A DNA stretch of 64,000 bases from positions 40,208-104,207 of the forward strand of contig CAYURQ010000001.1 in assembly GCA_964447315.1 (NCBI GenBank), given 5' to 3'. Shown here piece by piece: positions 49,046-56,521 of this stretch (its first letter is position 1; each line of letters opens with the position of its first letter). The notes under the pieces are model-generated. The model ran no database searches. It saw only the letters and a list, made by a program, of their open reading frames with translations, and was not told the origin of the DNA. The stretch is from MWBV01 sp964447315. GTDB lineage: Archaea > Nanobdellota > Nanobdellia > Pacearchaeales > GW2011-AR1. The position numbers were made by a program, and so were the translations under genes.

Positions 49046-49086
49046 AAGATTTCAATTGAAAAATTGTATATAAGGATTATTGTGGT

Positions 49087-49947
49087 TTATTTCTTAATTC
49101 TTTTTTTATGGATTGCTAAATATCTTCTTAAAAAATAATCTAAAAATCCTTCTTGGTTTTTTGTAAATGCTTTGTAGTAAGAACTTCTTTTTTTGTATTC
49201 AATTATAATCATTGGATATCCTGCATGCCATAGTATAAAATTCATTAGTAATCTCCCAACCCTTCCATTTCCATCTCCAAAAGGGTGGATGCTCTCAAAT
49301 ATATAATGTGCTCTTCCTGCAAGTTCTACAGGATTCATCTCTTTGCTCTCTTTCTCTATAAAATCTATAAGCTTATTCATTAATGGCTTTACTTCTTGCC
49401 AATCTGGGGCCAAATAAGGTCCAACCCTTACAAGATAATCTCTAAATTTTCCTGCAATATCTGGTTTGGTTTCTTTGAAAGTTTCTTTATGCCAATTTAA
49501 TAAAAGTTTATTAGTAACTTTTTCTTTTTTATTTAACATTTTAAGAAATACTCTATTATGTGCTTCTGTTTCTTTAACATCTCTTAAAGGTTTGTTAGGA
49601 GATATTTTATCATGAATAATTTCTCTTGCTTCTTCTAGAGTTATCGTAGATCCTTCAATGGCATTTGTATTGTATGTAAAAGCAATAGAAATCTCTTCTT
49701 TTTGTTTTTCTTTAGCAGATTTGGGAAGTCTCTTCCATTCTTCTTGAAAATCTTTTTTAATATTCTCTAATTTTTTATATAAATCTGATTTTAATTCCCT
49801 CATAAATTCACTTTTTATCTTATCTATATCTTTTGGAATTTCAGTTCCAAGATATTTTTCTTTTTTTATTATTTTATTTCCATTTCTAACACTATGCTCA
49901 AGATAAAAATATTTCTTAGTTCCTTTTATTCTTCTTCTAATTATCAT
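49087..49947 (-). CDS. Fic-domain protein 2 (AMP transferase), 286 aa
   Basis: Active-site HPFGDGNGRVGR (HPFx[DE]GNGRxxR) and inhibitory helix NTNAIEGSTITL (TxxxxEG) are present. Residues 1-45 (RRRIKGTKKYFYLEHSVRNG, then KIIKKEKYLG) form the same N-terminal module as in Fic 1 and the MntA protein. The catalytic His, Asp, Asn and Arg are intact, so it should be active once inhibition is relieved. Not in an operon; it has its own promoter with the TACCCCTACA motif. Confidence 0.92.
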   Translation of the reverse strand: MIIRRRIKGTKKYFYLEHSVRNGNKIIKKEKYLGTEIPKDIDKIKSEFMRELKSDLYKKLENIKKDFQEEWKRLPKSAKEKQKEEISIAFTYNTNAIEGSTITLEEAREIIHDKISPNKPLRDVKETEAHNRVFLKMLNKKEKVTNKLLLNWHKETFKETKPDIAGKFRDYLVRVGPYLAPDWQEVKPLMNKLIDFIEKESKEMNPVELAGRAHYIFESIHPFGDGNGRVGRLLMNFILWHAGYPMIIIEYKKRSSYYKAFTKNQEGFLDYFLRRYLAIHKKRIKK

Positions 49948-49957
49948 TATAATAATG

Positions 49958-50036
49958 TACCCCTACAAGTTTATATACTTTTTGTTTTTATTATATAATG
50001 TAGGGGTATATAATATTTTCTATTGTAGGGTCTACA
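49958..50036 (-). promoter_or_regulatory. Fic gene 2 promoter with repeated TACCCCTACA sites
   Basis: TACCCCTACA (49958-49967), its exact inverse TGTAGGGGTA (49999-50008) and a further TGTAGGGTCTACA (50024-50036) surround the TATA-like AAGTATATAAAC (49969-49980, minus strand). The first two form an inverted pair like that at Fic gene 1 but with wider spacing. Confidence 0.7.
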
Positions 50037-50077
50037 TTTTCAATATTTTGTAGTCATCTAACTAAAATTATTGTGGT

Positions 50078-50419
50078 TTATTTTAATCCACTTGGTCCTA
50101 GATTATGTAATACGCTTCTTATTTCCTCTATTGTTTTTTGTTGGGATTTTTTATCTGACATTCTTACAAATCTTAATAATAAATCTGTTAAAGTTTTTTC
50201 ATCGAATAATTTTAATTTATCTCCTTCAACAATAAAATAAAATCTAAATGATTTATATCTTATTTCCTTAATTAAAATTCCTGCAACAACCCCCAAAGTT
50301 TTTCCTTTTTTTGGATTTTCTTCTAAAGTTCTTAACAAAGAAATAATTTCATGTGTTTCCCCTTTGAATTTTTTCTTAATCTCTTTTGCCAGTGAATCGA
50401 CTATTTCGACTTTGGCCAT
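50078..50419 (-). CDS. RelE-superfamily toxin-like protein, 113 aa
   Basis: Small toxin of RelE/HigB type: VEIVDSLAKEIKKKFKGETHEIISLLRTLEENPKKGKTLGVVAGILIKEIRYKSFRFYFIVEGDKLKLF, with the central basic strand K-E-I-R-Y-K-x-x-R-F-Y-F. The last 30 residues (VRMSDKKSQQKTIEEIRSVLH) extend the family. It overlaps the upstream antitoxin gene by 19 nt. Distinct from the duplicated RelE toxin. Confidence 0.8.
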   Translation of the reverse strand: MAKVEIVDSLAKEIKKKFKGETHEIISLLRTLEENPKKGKTLGVVAGILIKEIRYKSFRFYFIVEGDKLKLFDEKTLTDLLLRFVRMSDKKSQQKTIEEIRSVLHNLGPSGLK

Positions 50420-50613
50420 TCTTTTTCAACCTCTTTTTCAAATTCATCAAGAGAAATTGTATTTTTAGAGGACATTAGAAAATCTCTAAGTTGTTCTTTG
50501 ACAGCAAAATCATAAATCCTATTAATAATTTTGTCGTAGCTTTCTCCTTTTGTTCCAAAAGTACTTATTTTTTCTTTTGTTTCTTTACTTAATTGAATTG
50601 TTGTTATTTCCAT
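50401..50613 (-). CDS. antitoxin-like protein, 70 aa
   Basis: Starts MEITTIQLSKETKEKISTFG and continues GTKGESYDKIINRIYDFAVKEQL, matching the ribbon-helix-helix pattern of archaeal antitoxins (short N-terminal strand, then two helices), with an acidic/basic C-terminus. Directly upstream of a RelE toxin. A 19-bp palindrome precedes the gene. Confidence 0.75.
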   Translation of the reverse strand: MEITTIQLSKETKEKISTFGTKGESYDKIINRIYDFAVKEQLRDFLMSSKNTISLDEFEKEVEKEWPKSK

Positions 50614-50626
50614 TTTAATCTATAAC

Positions 50627-50645
50627 AACTATAGTGGCTATAGTT
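50627..50645 (-). promoter_or_regulatory. palindromic operator of RelE pair
   Basis: AACTATAG-TGG-CTATAGTT, perfect 8-bp arms, 14 nt before the antitoxin start and adjacent to TATA-like TTTATAAA. Likely bound by the RHH antitoxin. Confidence 0.65.
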
Positions 50646-50656
50646 TATAAATGTTT

Positions 50657-51070
50657 TTATTCATCTAAATGTTTTCTTAATTCTTGAATTATTTCAGGAA
50701 TTTCTTTTAATGCATTTTTTACTGTTGAAATATCTATGTCATCTCCATAGTAATTTATTCCATGTCTTAGCTTTCTGTATCTGTCAAATTTCATTGAGAT
50801 TTTTTCTTGTTTAAGAACATCTTTTAGGAAATAAGTAATTACTTCATGTGAATTGAATTTATATCCTTTTGAGAAACCAATTGCCTCACAATATTGCCTA
50901 AGGCCCTCATATAATTCTCTAAATACAGATTTTATAGTTACTTCATTTAAAGGTATTAGTTTTGCTGTTTTTACTGCTTGTTCTGCTGATTTTGCAATAC
51001 TCTTGGCTCTGATTGGATTTTTAATTCTTTTTTGAGCATATCCTTTTTTAATGCTATTTTCAAAGTTCAT
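50657..51070 (-). CDS. HEPN-domain protein, 137 aa
   Basis: Four-helix HEPN fold with VFRELYEGLRQYCEAIGFSKGYKFNSHEVITYFLKDVL and the catalytic-type motif FDRYRKLRHGINYYG (R-x4-H/N-type). Predicted RNase toxin of an HEPN/MNT pair. Shares one base with the upstream MNT gene's stop codon. Confidence 0.75.
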   Translation of the reverse strand: MNFENSIKKGYAQKRIKNPIRAKSIAKSAEQAVKTAKLIPLNEVTIKSVFRELYEGLRQYCEAIGFSKGYKFNSHEVITYFLKDVLKQEKISMKFDRYRKLRHGINYYGDDIDISTVKNALKEIPEIIQELRKHLDE

Positions 51071-51606
51071 TATAAAACCTCTAAATTTCCATTTACTGTA
51101 ATTCCATTAATTATGTTATTTAGCAATTCTTTATTTTTTTCTTTCATAATCTTAATTTTCTCTTTACTAAAGATATGGAGACTTATTTTTCTATTAAGAA
51201 ATTTTTCATATTTTTCTGTTTTAAAATCCTTTTTAATATCAGTTATTATGCAAATATCTATATCACTATTTAATCCATCTGTTGCTTGAGCATAACTTCC
51301 AAAAAGGATTACTTCTGGAAAATCATAAAATTTATTTAAATCAGAAATTAAATTTGATTTCCTTAATTTTTCCAGATTATAGAATAGTTTTGCGTTTAGG
51401 TAGGCTCTTCCTAAAACAACATGGTATTTTGGATAAATATCCTCTTTTTCTTTTACTAATATGCTTTGTTTCACAAAATAATTTAAATATTCTCTAACAG
51501 AAGTGTGATTCACATTTGCTTTTCTTGAGATTTCTCTAATTAAATAACCTTTATCAGGATCTTCAAAGAATACACTTAGTATTTTATTGTAAATATTAAC
51601 TTCCAT
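51070..51606 (-). CDS. MNT nucleotidyltransferase with winged helix, 178 aa
   Basis: N-terminal winged helix (ILSVFFEDPDKGYLIREISRKANVNHTSVREYLNYFVKQ) and MNT motif VILFGSYAQATDGLNSDIDICII (GS-x10-DxD). Probably binds and inhibits the HEPN partner and represses the operon. TATA-like TTTATAAA lies 21-25 nt before the start codon. Second of three HEPN/MNT modules here. Confidence 0.85.
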   Translation of the reverse strand: MEVNIYNKILSVFFEDPDKGYLIREISRKANVNHTSVREYLNYFVKQSILVKEKEDIYPKYHVVLGRAYLNAKLFYNLEKLRKSNLISDLNKFYDFPEVILFGSYAQATDGLNSDIDICIITDIKKDFKTEKYEKFLNRKISLHIFSKEKIKIMKEKNKELLNNIINGITVNGNLEVL

Positions 51607-51642
51607 CTGTAAATATATACTTACACCTGTTTATAAATATTT

Positions 51643-51876
51643 CTATTTCTTTTTTGCTTTTTTCTTCTTTTTTGGGCCTGTATTATGTCTTGAAAAAATT
51701 CCAACAAGCCTGTCATCAACATTAATTGGTTTTGTTGTTTTTCCTGTTTTTGTTCTTATTACACTTGTTCTAATAATGTCTTCAACTTGTTCTTTTAATG
51801 TAAAAATATTTTTCTTTGCTCTTTTTTCAAGAATCTTTACTTCTTCATCATCTAAATATATTGTTAGTTTTTTCAT
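51643..51876 (-). CDS. RHH-like small protein, 77 aa
   Basis: MKKLTIYLDDEEVKILEKRAKKN with FTLKEQVEDIIRTSVIR matches a ribbon-helix-helix DNA-binding domain; the C-terminus is Lys-rich. Third gene of an operon with the MntA and HepT-like genes; its start overlaps HepT's stop by 4 bases. Could regulate the operon. Confidence 0.65.
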   Translation of the reverse strand: MKKLTIYLDDEEVKILEKRAKKNIFTLKEQVEDIIRTSVIRTKTGKTTKPINVDDRLVGIFSRHNTGPKKKKKAKKK

Positions 51877-52220
51877 TTTACTATTTCTTGTTTTATTTTT
51901 TCAATTTGTTTTTTTAATTCAGGGATATCTTCTTGAATTGTTTTAAATAATAAATCCAGATTAACACCAAAATAATGATGAATTAATTTATCTCTTGTTC
52001 CAGCAATTTCTTTCCATGGAATTTTTTTATATTTTTCTTTTAAGTTATTAGATAAGTTTTTAGAAGCCTCTCCAATAATTTCTATTTCCCTGAAGATTGC
52101 ATTTCTTTTCATTCTATTTGAAGAAAGTTCATCAAGGTTCATGTCTTTTGAGAATTCTTGTATTGCCTGAATACTCTCTAAAATATGCTCAATAAAAACC
52201 CCATCATCTTTTTCAGTCAT
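51873..52220 (-). CDS. HepT-like HEPN toxin, 115 aa
   Basis: DUF86/HepT family RNase toxin: EHILESIQAIQEFSKDMNLDELSSNRMKRNAIFREIEIIGEASKNLS, then the motif GTRDKLIHHYFGVN (R-x4-H-x-Y; Rx4HxY is the HepT active site). In characterised HepT/MntA systems the MntA enzyme oligo-adenylates this Tyr. Overlaps the upstream MntA-like gene by 4 bases (52217-52220). Confidence 0.88.
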   Translation of the reverse strand: MTEKDDGVFIEHILESIQAIQEFSKDMNLDELSSNRMKRNAIFREIEIIGEASKNLSNNLKEKYKKIPWKEIAGTRDKLIHHYFGVNLDLLFKTIQEDIPELKKQIEKIKQEIVK

Positions 52221-52681
52221 ATTATTCTAACCTCTTGTTTTAATATCCTTTCTTTAAGAAAAGGACTTAATCCATTATAAGTAACTAAATCAACCTTCTT
52301 ATTTAAATTTTCTGATAAATCGATTTCTAATCCAGTAAATCCAAATAACCCTATTCCTTTTGGAGGCTCTATTAAAATATCTATATCACTATTTTTTCTT
52401 TGCTTGCCTTCTGCATAACTTCCAAAGATTCCTGCTTTTTTTACATTATTTTTCTTAAGAATTTCAATTATTTTAGGTTTTATTTTATTTAACTCGCTTA
52501 AATCCTTTTTATTTACTTTTAAATTTTTATCTGCTTGTTGTTCTTTAATTTCAAGTTCTTTTTTAGATAAATCCCTTCCAAGATATTCTCTTTTTTTTGA
52601 AATTTTTTTTCCAGTTCTAACTGACAAAACTCTGTAATAATACTTGTTGTTATTTCTTTCTTTAATTTCTGTATATACCAT
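52217..52681 (-). CDS. MntA-like nucleotidyltransferase with N-terminal module, 154 aa
   Basis: C-terminal MNT domain with AGIFGSYAEGKQRKNSDIDILIE (GS-x10-DxD), known in this family to transfer AMP residues to the HepT toxin. The N-terminal 45 residues (KERNNNKYYYRVLSVRTGKK, then ISKKREYLG) match the Fic N-termini and are not present on usual MntA proteins. The first gene of MntA-HepT-RHH. TATA-like TATATAAATA is 20-25 nt upstream. Confidence 0.88.
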   Translation of the reverse strand: MVYTEIKERNNNKYYYRVLSVRTGKKISKKREYLGRDLSKKELEIKEQQADKNLKVNKKDLSELNKIKPKIIEILKKNNVKKAGIFGSYAEGKQRKNSDIDILIEPPKGIGLFGFTGLEIDLSENLNKKVDLVTYNGLSPFLKERILKQEVRII

Positions 52682-52746
52682 AGAAATATGTGTGTCTACA
52701 TGTATATAAATATTTCTATGTAGACGTACAATTAATTAGGTTATTT

Positions 52747-53028
52747 TTATCCTAGGGATTCACAAACTTCTTTATCTCCATCATTGTCTAATTGGTGAAT
52801 GTCTTTTCCTGTTTCAGTCATGCAAAAATCATATGCATTTTGTGCACCTTTTTGAGTTTGAAAATTATCACAATTATAAGAATCCTCTGAACAATCAAAT
52901 CCGTTCTTAATTTCGTCTTTTGCTTTTTCTATTGCTTTATCAGAATTCATTATTAAATAATATGCTACAATTAACAATATAACTAAAATGACTATCACAA
53001 TTAAAGATATTTTTAGACTCTTTCTCAT
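52747..53028 (-). CDS. secreted excalibur-like calcium-binding protein, 93 aa
   Basis: An N-terminal basic start and one membrane helix (LKISLIVIVILVILLIVAYYLI), then a small Cys-rich domain with FDCSEDSYNCDNFQTQ and DIHQLDNDGDKEVCESL, the DxDxDGxxCE signature of the excalibur calcium-binding domain. Extracellular, probably anchored to the surface. Three small genes in a row on this strand. Confidence 0.75.
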   Translation of the reverse strand: MRKSLKISLIVIVILVILLIVAYYLIMNSDKAIEKAKDEIKNGFDCSEDSYNCDNFQTQKGAQNAYDFCMTETGKDIHQLDNDGDKEVCESLG

Positions 53029-53031
53029 TTT

Positions 53032-53313
53032 TTAAGCAAATCCTCCTGCACGAAAACTAAGATTACTAATAGCTAAATAAAGCAAAACAAAATATGAAAT
53101 AATAGAAAAGGCACTTATTACAATTCCTGCTATTGCTAATTCTTTGCCTTTTAGATTATTCTTTTTAATTAAAATTAATCCAACAATTCCAAAAATTATA
53201 GACAAAAATCCAAGCCAGATATTCAAGAATAAGACAGGATAAAAAATAAGTCCTAATGAAAGAAAACTAAGTACAAAACATGCAATTGTTAATATAGAAT
53301 ATTTATTTTTCAT
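53032..53313 (-). CDS. small DUF4190-like membrane protein, 93 aa
   Basis: Three hydrophobic segments: SILTIACFVLSFLSLGLIFYPVL, WLGFLSIIFGIVGLILI and GKELAIAGIVISAFSIISYFVLLY, of the DUF4190 type (repeated G-x-x-x-G helix pairs with a KGxxLAIAGIVIS motif). Functions unknown. Overlaps the next upstream gene by 4 bases. Confidence 0.6.
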   Translation of the reverse strand: MKNKYSILTIACFVLSFLSLGLIFYPVLFLNIWLGFLSIIFGIVGLILIKKNNLKGKELAIAGIVISAFSIISYFVLLYLAISNLSFRAGGFA

Positions 53314-53582
53314 TTTCTAACATAGGTTTTTTCAACCTTGAAACTTTTATAAATTCCTTCTAAAATATCTGTTCCTGCATAACCTGCAAGAAGAGAGAGT
53401 CTTGGGTCAAAGTCAAATATAACACCAACAAAAACCCCAATAATTAGTGCTATTAATACTGTAATTATATAATAACCCCAAAGAATTCTTCTACGTAATG
53501 ATAATGCTTTAAGTAATCCAACAACTCCTCTTGTTAAACCTCCAACACCACCTAAAATTCCTGCTAAAATTATTGCTTGCAT
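53310..53582 (-). CDS. membrane protein, 90 aa
   Basis: Two or three hydrophobic segments (MQAIILAGILGGVGGLTRGVVGLL and LWGYYIITVLIALIIGVFVGVIF), Gly-rich N-terminus. Preceded by a strong Shine-Dalgarno (GAGGTGATT) in a leader starting GGGGTGAAAGAGGTGATT. Not recognised; may be holin- or exporter-like. First gene of the three small genes ending at 52747. Confidence 0.5.
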   Translation of the reverse strand: MQAIILAGILGGVGGLTRGVVGLLKALSLRRRILWGYYIITVLIALIIGVFVGVIFDFDPRLSLLAGYAGTDILEGIYKSFKVEKTYVRK

Positions 53583-53657
53583 TTAATCACCTCTTTCACC
53601 CCTTAATAAATTGATTAGGAAAATGCGTTATTTAAGGTTTTTGAATTTCTATATAAT

Positions 53658-53709
53658 AAATTGTTATTTGTTGTAATTTAAGAGTGACATGGCTATAGTA
53701 AGGTTTAAA
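53658..53709 (+). repeat. island boundary repeat, copy 3
   Basis: AAATTGTTATTTGTTGTAAT, then TTAAGAGTGACATGGCTATA and GTAAGGTTTAAA, matches 43621-43674 in the same orientation over about 50 nt. It contains the TATA-like TTTAAATA before the 53733 gene. Delimits the end of the toxin-antitoxin-rich region. Confidence 0.5.
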
Positions 53710-53732
53710 TATGGGTTTTGAGTGGATTTTTT

Positions 53733-54008
53733 ATGAGAAAAAGCATGGCAGATGCACTTGATTACAAAGCAGAAATAATAGAACTTCATAGAAAGACCTT
53801 TATAAAATTATCAGATGCTCAATTAGAAGAAAGACTGAAAAATGCTTATATTGAAAACAATAAAGAGGGTTTTTTAACAAGTGTTGAAGAAATTTTCAAT
53901 GCAGAACCAAATCATCCTAGTTTTGTCAGAACAGCAGCATTTCAAGCATTAGTTAAAAGAAAAGGGTATAATTATGCTCTTAATTATTTGGAGGGTCTTA
54001 AAGAGTAA
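53733..54008 (+). CDS. hypothetical protein, 91 aa
   Basis: Helical protein MRKSMADALDYKAEIIELHRK, TFIKLSDAQLEERLKNAYIEN and a C-terminal half with AFQALVKRKGYNYALNYLEGLKE. Not recognised. The ATG at 53733 is chosen; a TTG 15 bases upstream is also in frame. First of three closely spaced genes ending with the Gly-Tyr-rich secreted protein (one base between each stop and next ATG). Confidence 0.5.
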   Translation: MRKSMADALDYKAEIIELHRKTFIKLSDAQLEERLKNAYIENNKEGFLTSVEEIFNAEPNHPSFVRTAAFQALVKRKGYNYALNYLEGLKE

Positions 54009-54009
54009 A

Positions 54010-54339
54010 ATGAAAAACAAGGATTGGATTAAAAAACATGTATTGAAATATCATGGGCAGAAAATGGCTAACAGGATTTACAATGAGGCTACTTCTGAAG
54101 AATTTAAAGGAGAGCATTTAGGAAAAACAATGAAGGGAATTATAAAAGAAAATATTGATTATTTATACGCAATTTCAAGTAAAAAACAATTTAATTTAGT
54201 TGTTGATGGAATGTATGAGAAATTTGGTGAAATGGGAGAATTTTTACCTCAATTATATATTCTCAATATAACTAAACCAAGAGATATTAAAGAAAAGAAA
54301 AAAGATTTGTGGAAAACAATAATGGAGATTAAAGAGTAA
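54010..54339 (+). CDS. hypothetical protein, 109 aa
   Basis: Soluble helical protein: MKNKDWIKKHVLKYHGQKMANRIYNEATSEEFKGEHLGKTM, in parts, then EKFGEMGEFLPQLYILNITKPRDIKEKKK. Not recognised. One base after the preceding stop codon and one before the next start, so likely translated as part of an operon with the surface protein gene. May be involved in its production. Confidence 0.5.
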   Translation: MKNKDWIKKHVLKYHGQKMANRIYNEATSEEFKGEHLGKTMKGIIKENIDYLYAISSKKQFNLVVDGMYEKFGEMGEFLPQLYILNITKPRDIKEKKKDLWKTIMEIKE

Positions 54340-54340
54340 A

Positions 54341-55279
54341 ATGAAATTTGAAAAAAACAAAACATTAGCTGGAATAATTACTGGTTTAGTTATTGCTTTA
54401 TTAATTATTGCTGGTCCTGTTCAAGGATTTAATTTAGGAATTACTTTAAGTGATAATCGTGTTGATAAAGGAGAAGATGTTGTGTTTAATGTTGAATTAA
54501 TTATTGAAAGTGGAGAGGGTTTGCCTGTTGAGTATTTAATTTTAGAGTTAGATGGAAGTGAGTATATGGAATGTAAGTTTAGTGTTGATGGAGAAATTAT
54601 TTCTGGATGTAAAGGAGTAAAAAGTATTGTTGATACAAAACAAGTAAGTTATGGATATGGTTATGGTTATGGAAAGTATAATAATTATGGATATTACTTT
54701 GGTTATGGATATGGATATGGTTATAATTACGGAATGCCTGGAAGTAATGGAAAGTTAAGTTATGAAATAACTATTGATACTTCTGATTATAAAACTGGAT
54801 TTTATAATACAAAATTTATTGCTAAAATAGGAGATGAGTTATTTAGCGAAACTGGAGATGATTTAAAGATTAATTTTGTTTATTCTGGTAATAAAAAATC
54901 TGGAAACTCAGAAACTCCAGGATGCAGAACAGAATGGAGATGTACTGAATGGAGTGATTGCAGTATTAATGGTTATCAAAATAGATTATGTGAAAAAGTA
55001 AGAGTTGCTTGTTACGCTGGTGAAAGTCCTGAAATATTAAGAGCTTGTGAAGTTAATGAAATTGAGGATGAATCAGAATCTGGAAACAGAGTTATTGATG
55101 TTGGAAATCAAGAAGAAACTGGAAATAGTGGAATTACTGGAGCTGTAACAGGAGAAGGAGTTAATAAACCAAGTAAGTTATTAACTTGGATGGCTGTATT
55201 ATTTGTATTAATTATTTTAGTATTATTAGGAGTATTATCTTCTAAGAGATTAAGAAAAAATAAGGGTTCTGGGTATTAG
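54341..55279 (+). CDS. secreted Gly-Tyr-rich protein with TSP1-like domain, 312 aa
   Basis: Signal peptide (TLAGIITGLVIALLIIAGPVQG), a beta domain (VDKGEDVVFNVELIIESGE), a low-complexity YGYGYGYG / YFGYGYGYGYNYG stretch (about residues 103-130), and a Cys-rich CRTEWRCTEWSDCSINGYQNRLC segment like a thrombospondin type 1 repeat. Before the C-terminal membrane helix is GITGAVTGEG. Paralogue of the 56977 protein in its N-terminal half. Likely a cell-surface structural or adhesive protein. Confidence 0.75.
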   Translation: MKFEKNKTLAGIITGLVIALLIIAGPVQGFNLGITLSDNRVDKGEDVVFNVELIIESGEGLPVEYLILELDGSEYMECKFSVDGEIISGCKGVKSIVDTKQVSYGYGYGYGKYNNYGYYFGYGYGYGYNYGMPGSNGKLSYEITIDTSDYKTGFYNTKFIAKIGDELFSETGDDLKINFVYSGNKKSGNSETPGCRTEWRCTEWSDCSINGYQNRLCEKVRVACYAGESPEILRACEVNEIEDESESGNRVIDVGNQEETGNSGITGAVTGEGVNKPSKLLTWMAVLFVLIILVLLGVLSSKRLRKNKGSGY

Positions 55280-55340
55280 TTTTTAGTTAACAAATTCCTT
55301 AACTATAAATATTTAAAAAACCTTGATTTATTAATATAAT

Positions 55341-56471
55341 ATGGATACTGAAAATAAATTTCAATTAATTTCAAGAAATACAGAAGAAATACTTGGGGAA
55401 GAGGAATTAAAAGAAGCTTTGAAAAAAAATGAGAAATTAAAGCATTATATTGGTTTTGAAATTTCAGGCAAGATTCATTTAGGAACAGGATTAATGTGCA
55501 TGTCTAAAATAAAGGATTTCATGGATGCTGGTGCTGATTGCAGTGTTTTTTTAGCTGATTATCATTCTTGGATTAATGATAAACTTGGGGGCAACTTAGA
55601 CAAGATAAAACAAGTTGCTGTTGGATATTTCAAAGAAGGACTTAAAGCTAGTTTAAAATGTGTTAAAGGAAATCCAGAAAAATTAAAGTTTGTTTTAGGA
55701 AGTGATTTATACCACAATAATGATTTATACTGGTTGAATGTTATTGATATAAGTAAAAATACTTCACTTTCAAGAATGCAAAGAAGCATAACAATAATGG
55801 GAAGAAAAGAAGGAGGGAGTGTTGATTTTGCTAAACTTATTTATCCTAGTATGCAAGTTTCAGATATTTTCATACAAGGATTAAACATGCCTCACGCAGG
55901 AATTGACCAAAGAAAAGCCCAGGTAATTGCAAGAGATGTTGCAATGAAACTTTCTTTTAGTCCTTTGTTAAACAATAAAGGAGAAAAAATTAAACCAATG
56001 GCTGTTCATCATAGTTTAATATTAGGATTAGGAAAACCTTCTAAATGGCCAATTAAAGAAAATGAAATAAAAGACATGCTTTCTGAATTAAAAATGAGTA
56101 AATCAAAACCAGACACTTGTATATTTATTCATGATTCTGAAAATGAAATAAAAAGAAAAATCAATAAAGCATTTTGTATGGAAAAAGAAGTTGTTTATAA
56201 TCCAATAATGGATTGGGCAAAAAGATTGATTTTTCCAATAAAAGGAAAACTAAAAATTTCTAGACCTGAAAAGTTCGGAGGAAATGTTGAATATAATGAA
56301 TATAAAAATCTGGAAAAAGATTTTGCTCAAGGAAAAATTCATCCTCTTGATTTGAAAAGTTCTGTTGCAGATTCATTAATTGAAATATTAACTCCAGCAA
56401 GAAAACATTTTTCAAGTGGAAAGCCTAAGAAAATGCTTGAAGAACTGGAAAAAATGATTAGTAATAAATAA
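55341..56471 (+). CDS. tyrS: tyrosyl-tRNA synthetase (archaeal/eukaryotic type)
   Basis: Class I synthetase that charges tRNA-Tyr. HIGH-equivalent HLGTG (residues 46-50 in YIGFEISGKIHLGTG), the Tyr-binding DYHSWIND block, QRKAQVIARD, and KMSKSKP near residue 252. 376 aa and a lead domain starting QLISRNTEEILGEEELKEAL fit archaeal TyrRS. There is no C-terminal S4-like domain. Alone on the strand with its own promoter (TATTTAAAAA about 30 nt upstream). Confidence 0.96.
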   Translation: MDTENKFQLISRNTEEILGEEELKEALKKNEKLKHYIGFEISGKIHLGTGLMCMSKIKDFMDAGADCSVFLADYHSWINDKLGGNLDKIKQVAVGYFKEGLKASLKCVKGNPEKLKFVLGSDLYHNNDLYWLNVIDISKNTSLSRMQRSITIMGRKEGGSVDFAKLIYPSMQVSDIFIQGLNMPHAGIDQRKAQVIARDVAMKLSFSPLLNNKGEKIKPMAVHHSLILGLGKPSKWPIKENEIKDMLSELKMSKSKPDTCIFIHDSENEIKRKINKAFCMEKEVVYNPIMDWAKRLIFPIKGKLKISRPEKFGGNVEYNEYKNLEKDFAQGKIHPLDLKSSVADSLIEILTPARKHFSSGKPKKMLEELEKMISNK

Positions 56472-56521
56472 AATTTTTAGTTTAAAGAAACTTTTATTAA
56501 GGTATTTTTTTTATATTATAT

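Noticed and set aside
54658..54734. Repeated GGATATGGTTATGG units as a possible CRISPR or tandem repeat locus
   Set aside because: They encode the YGYGYG stretch of a secreted protein; there are no unique spacers.
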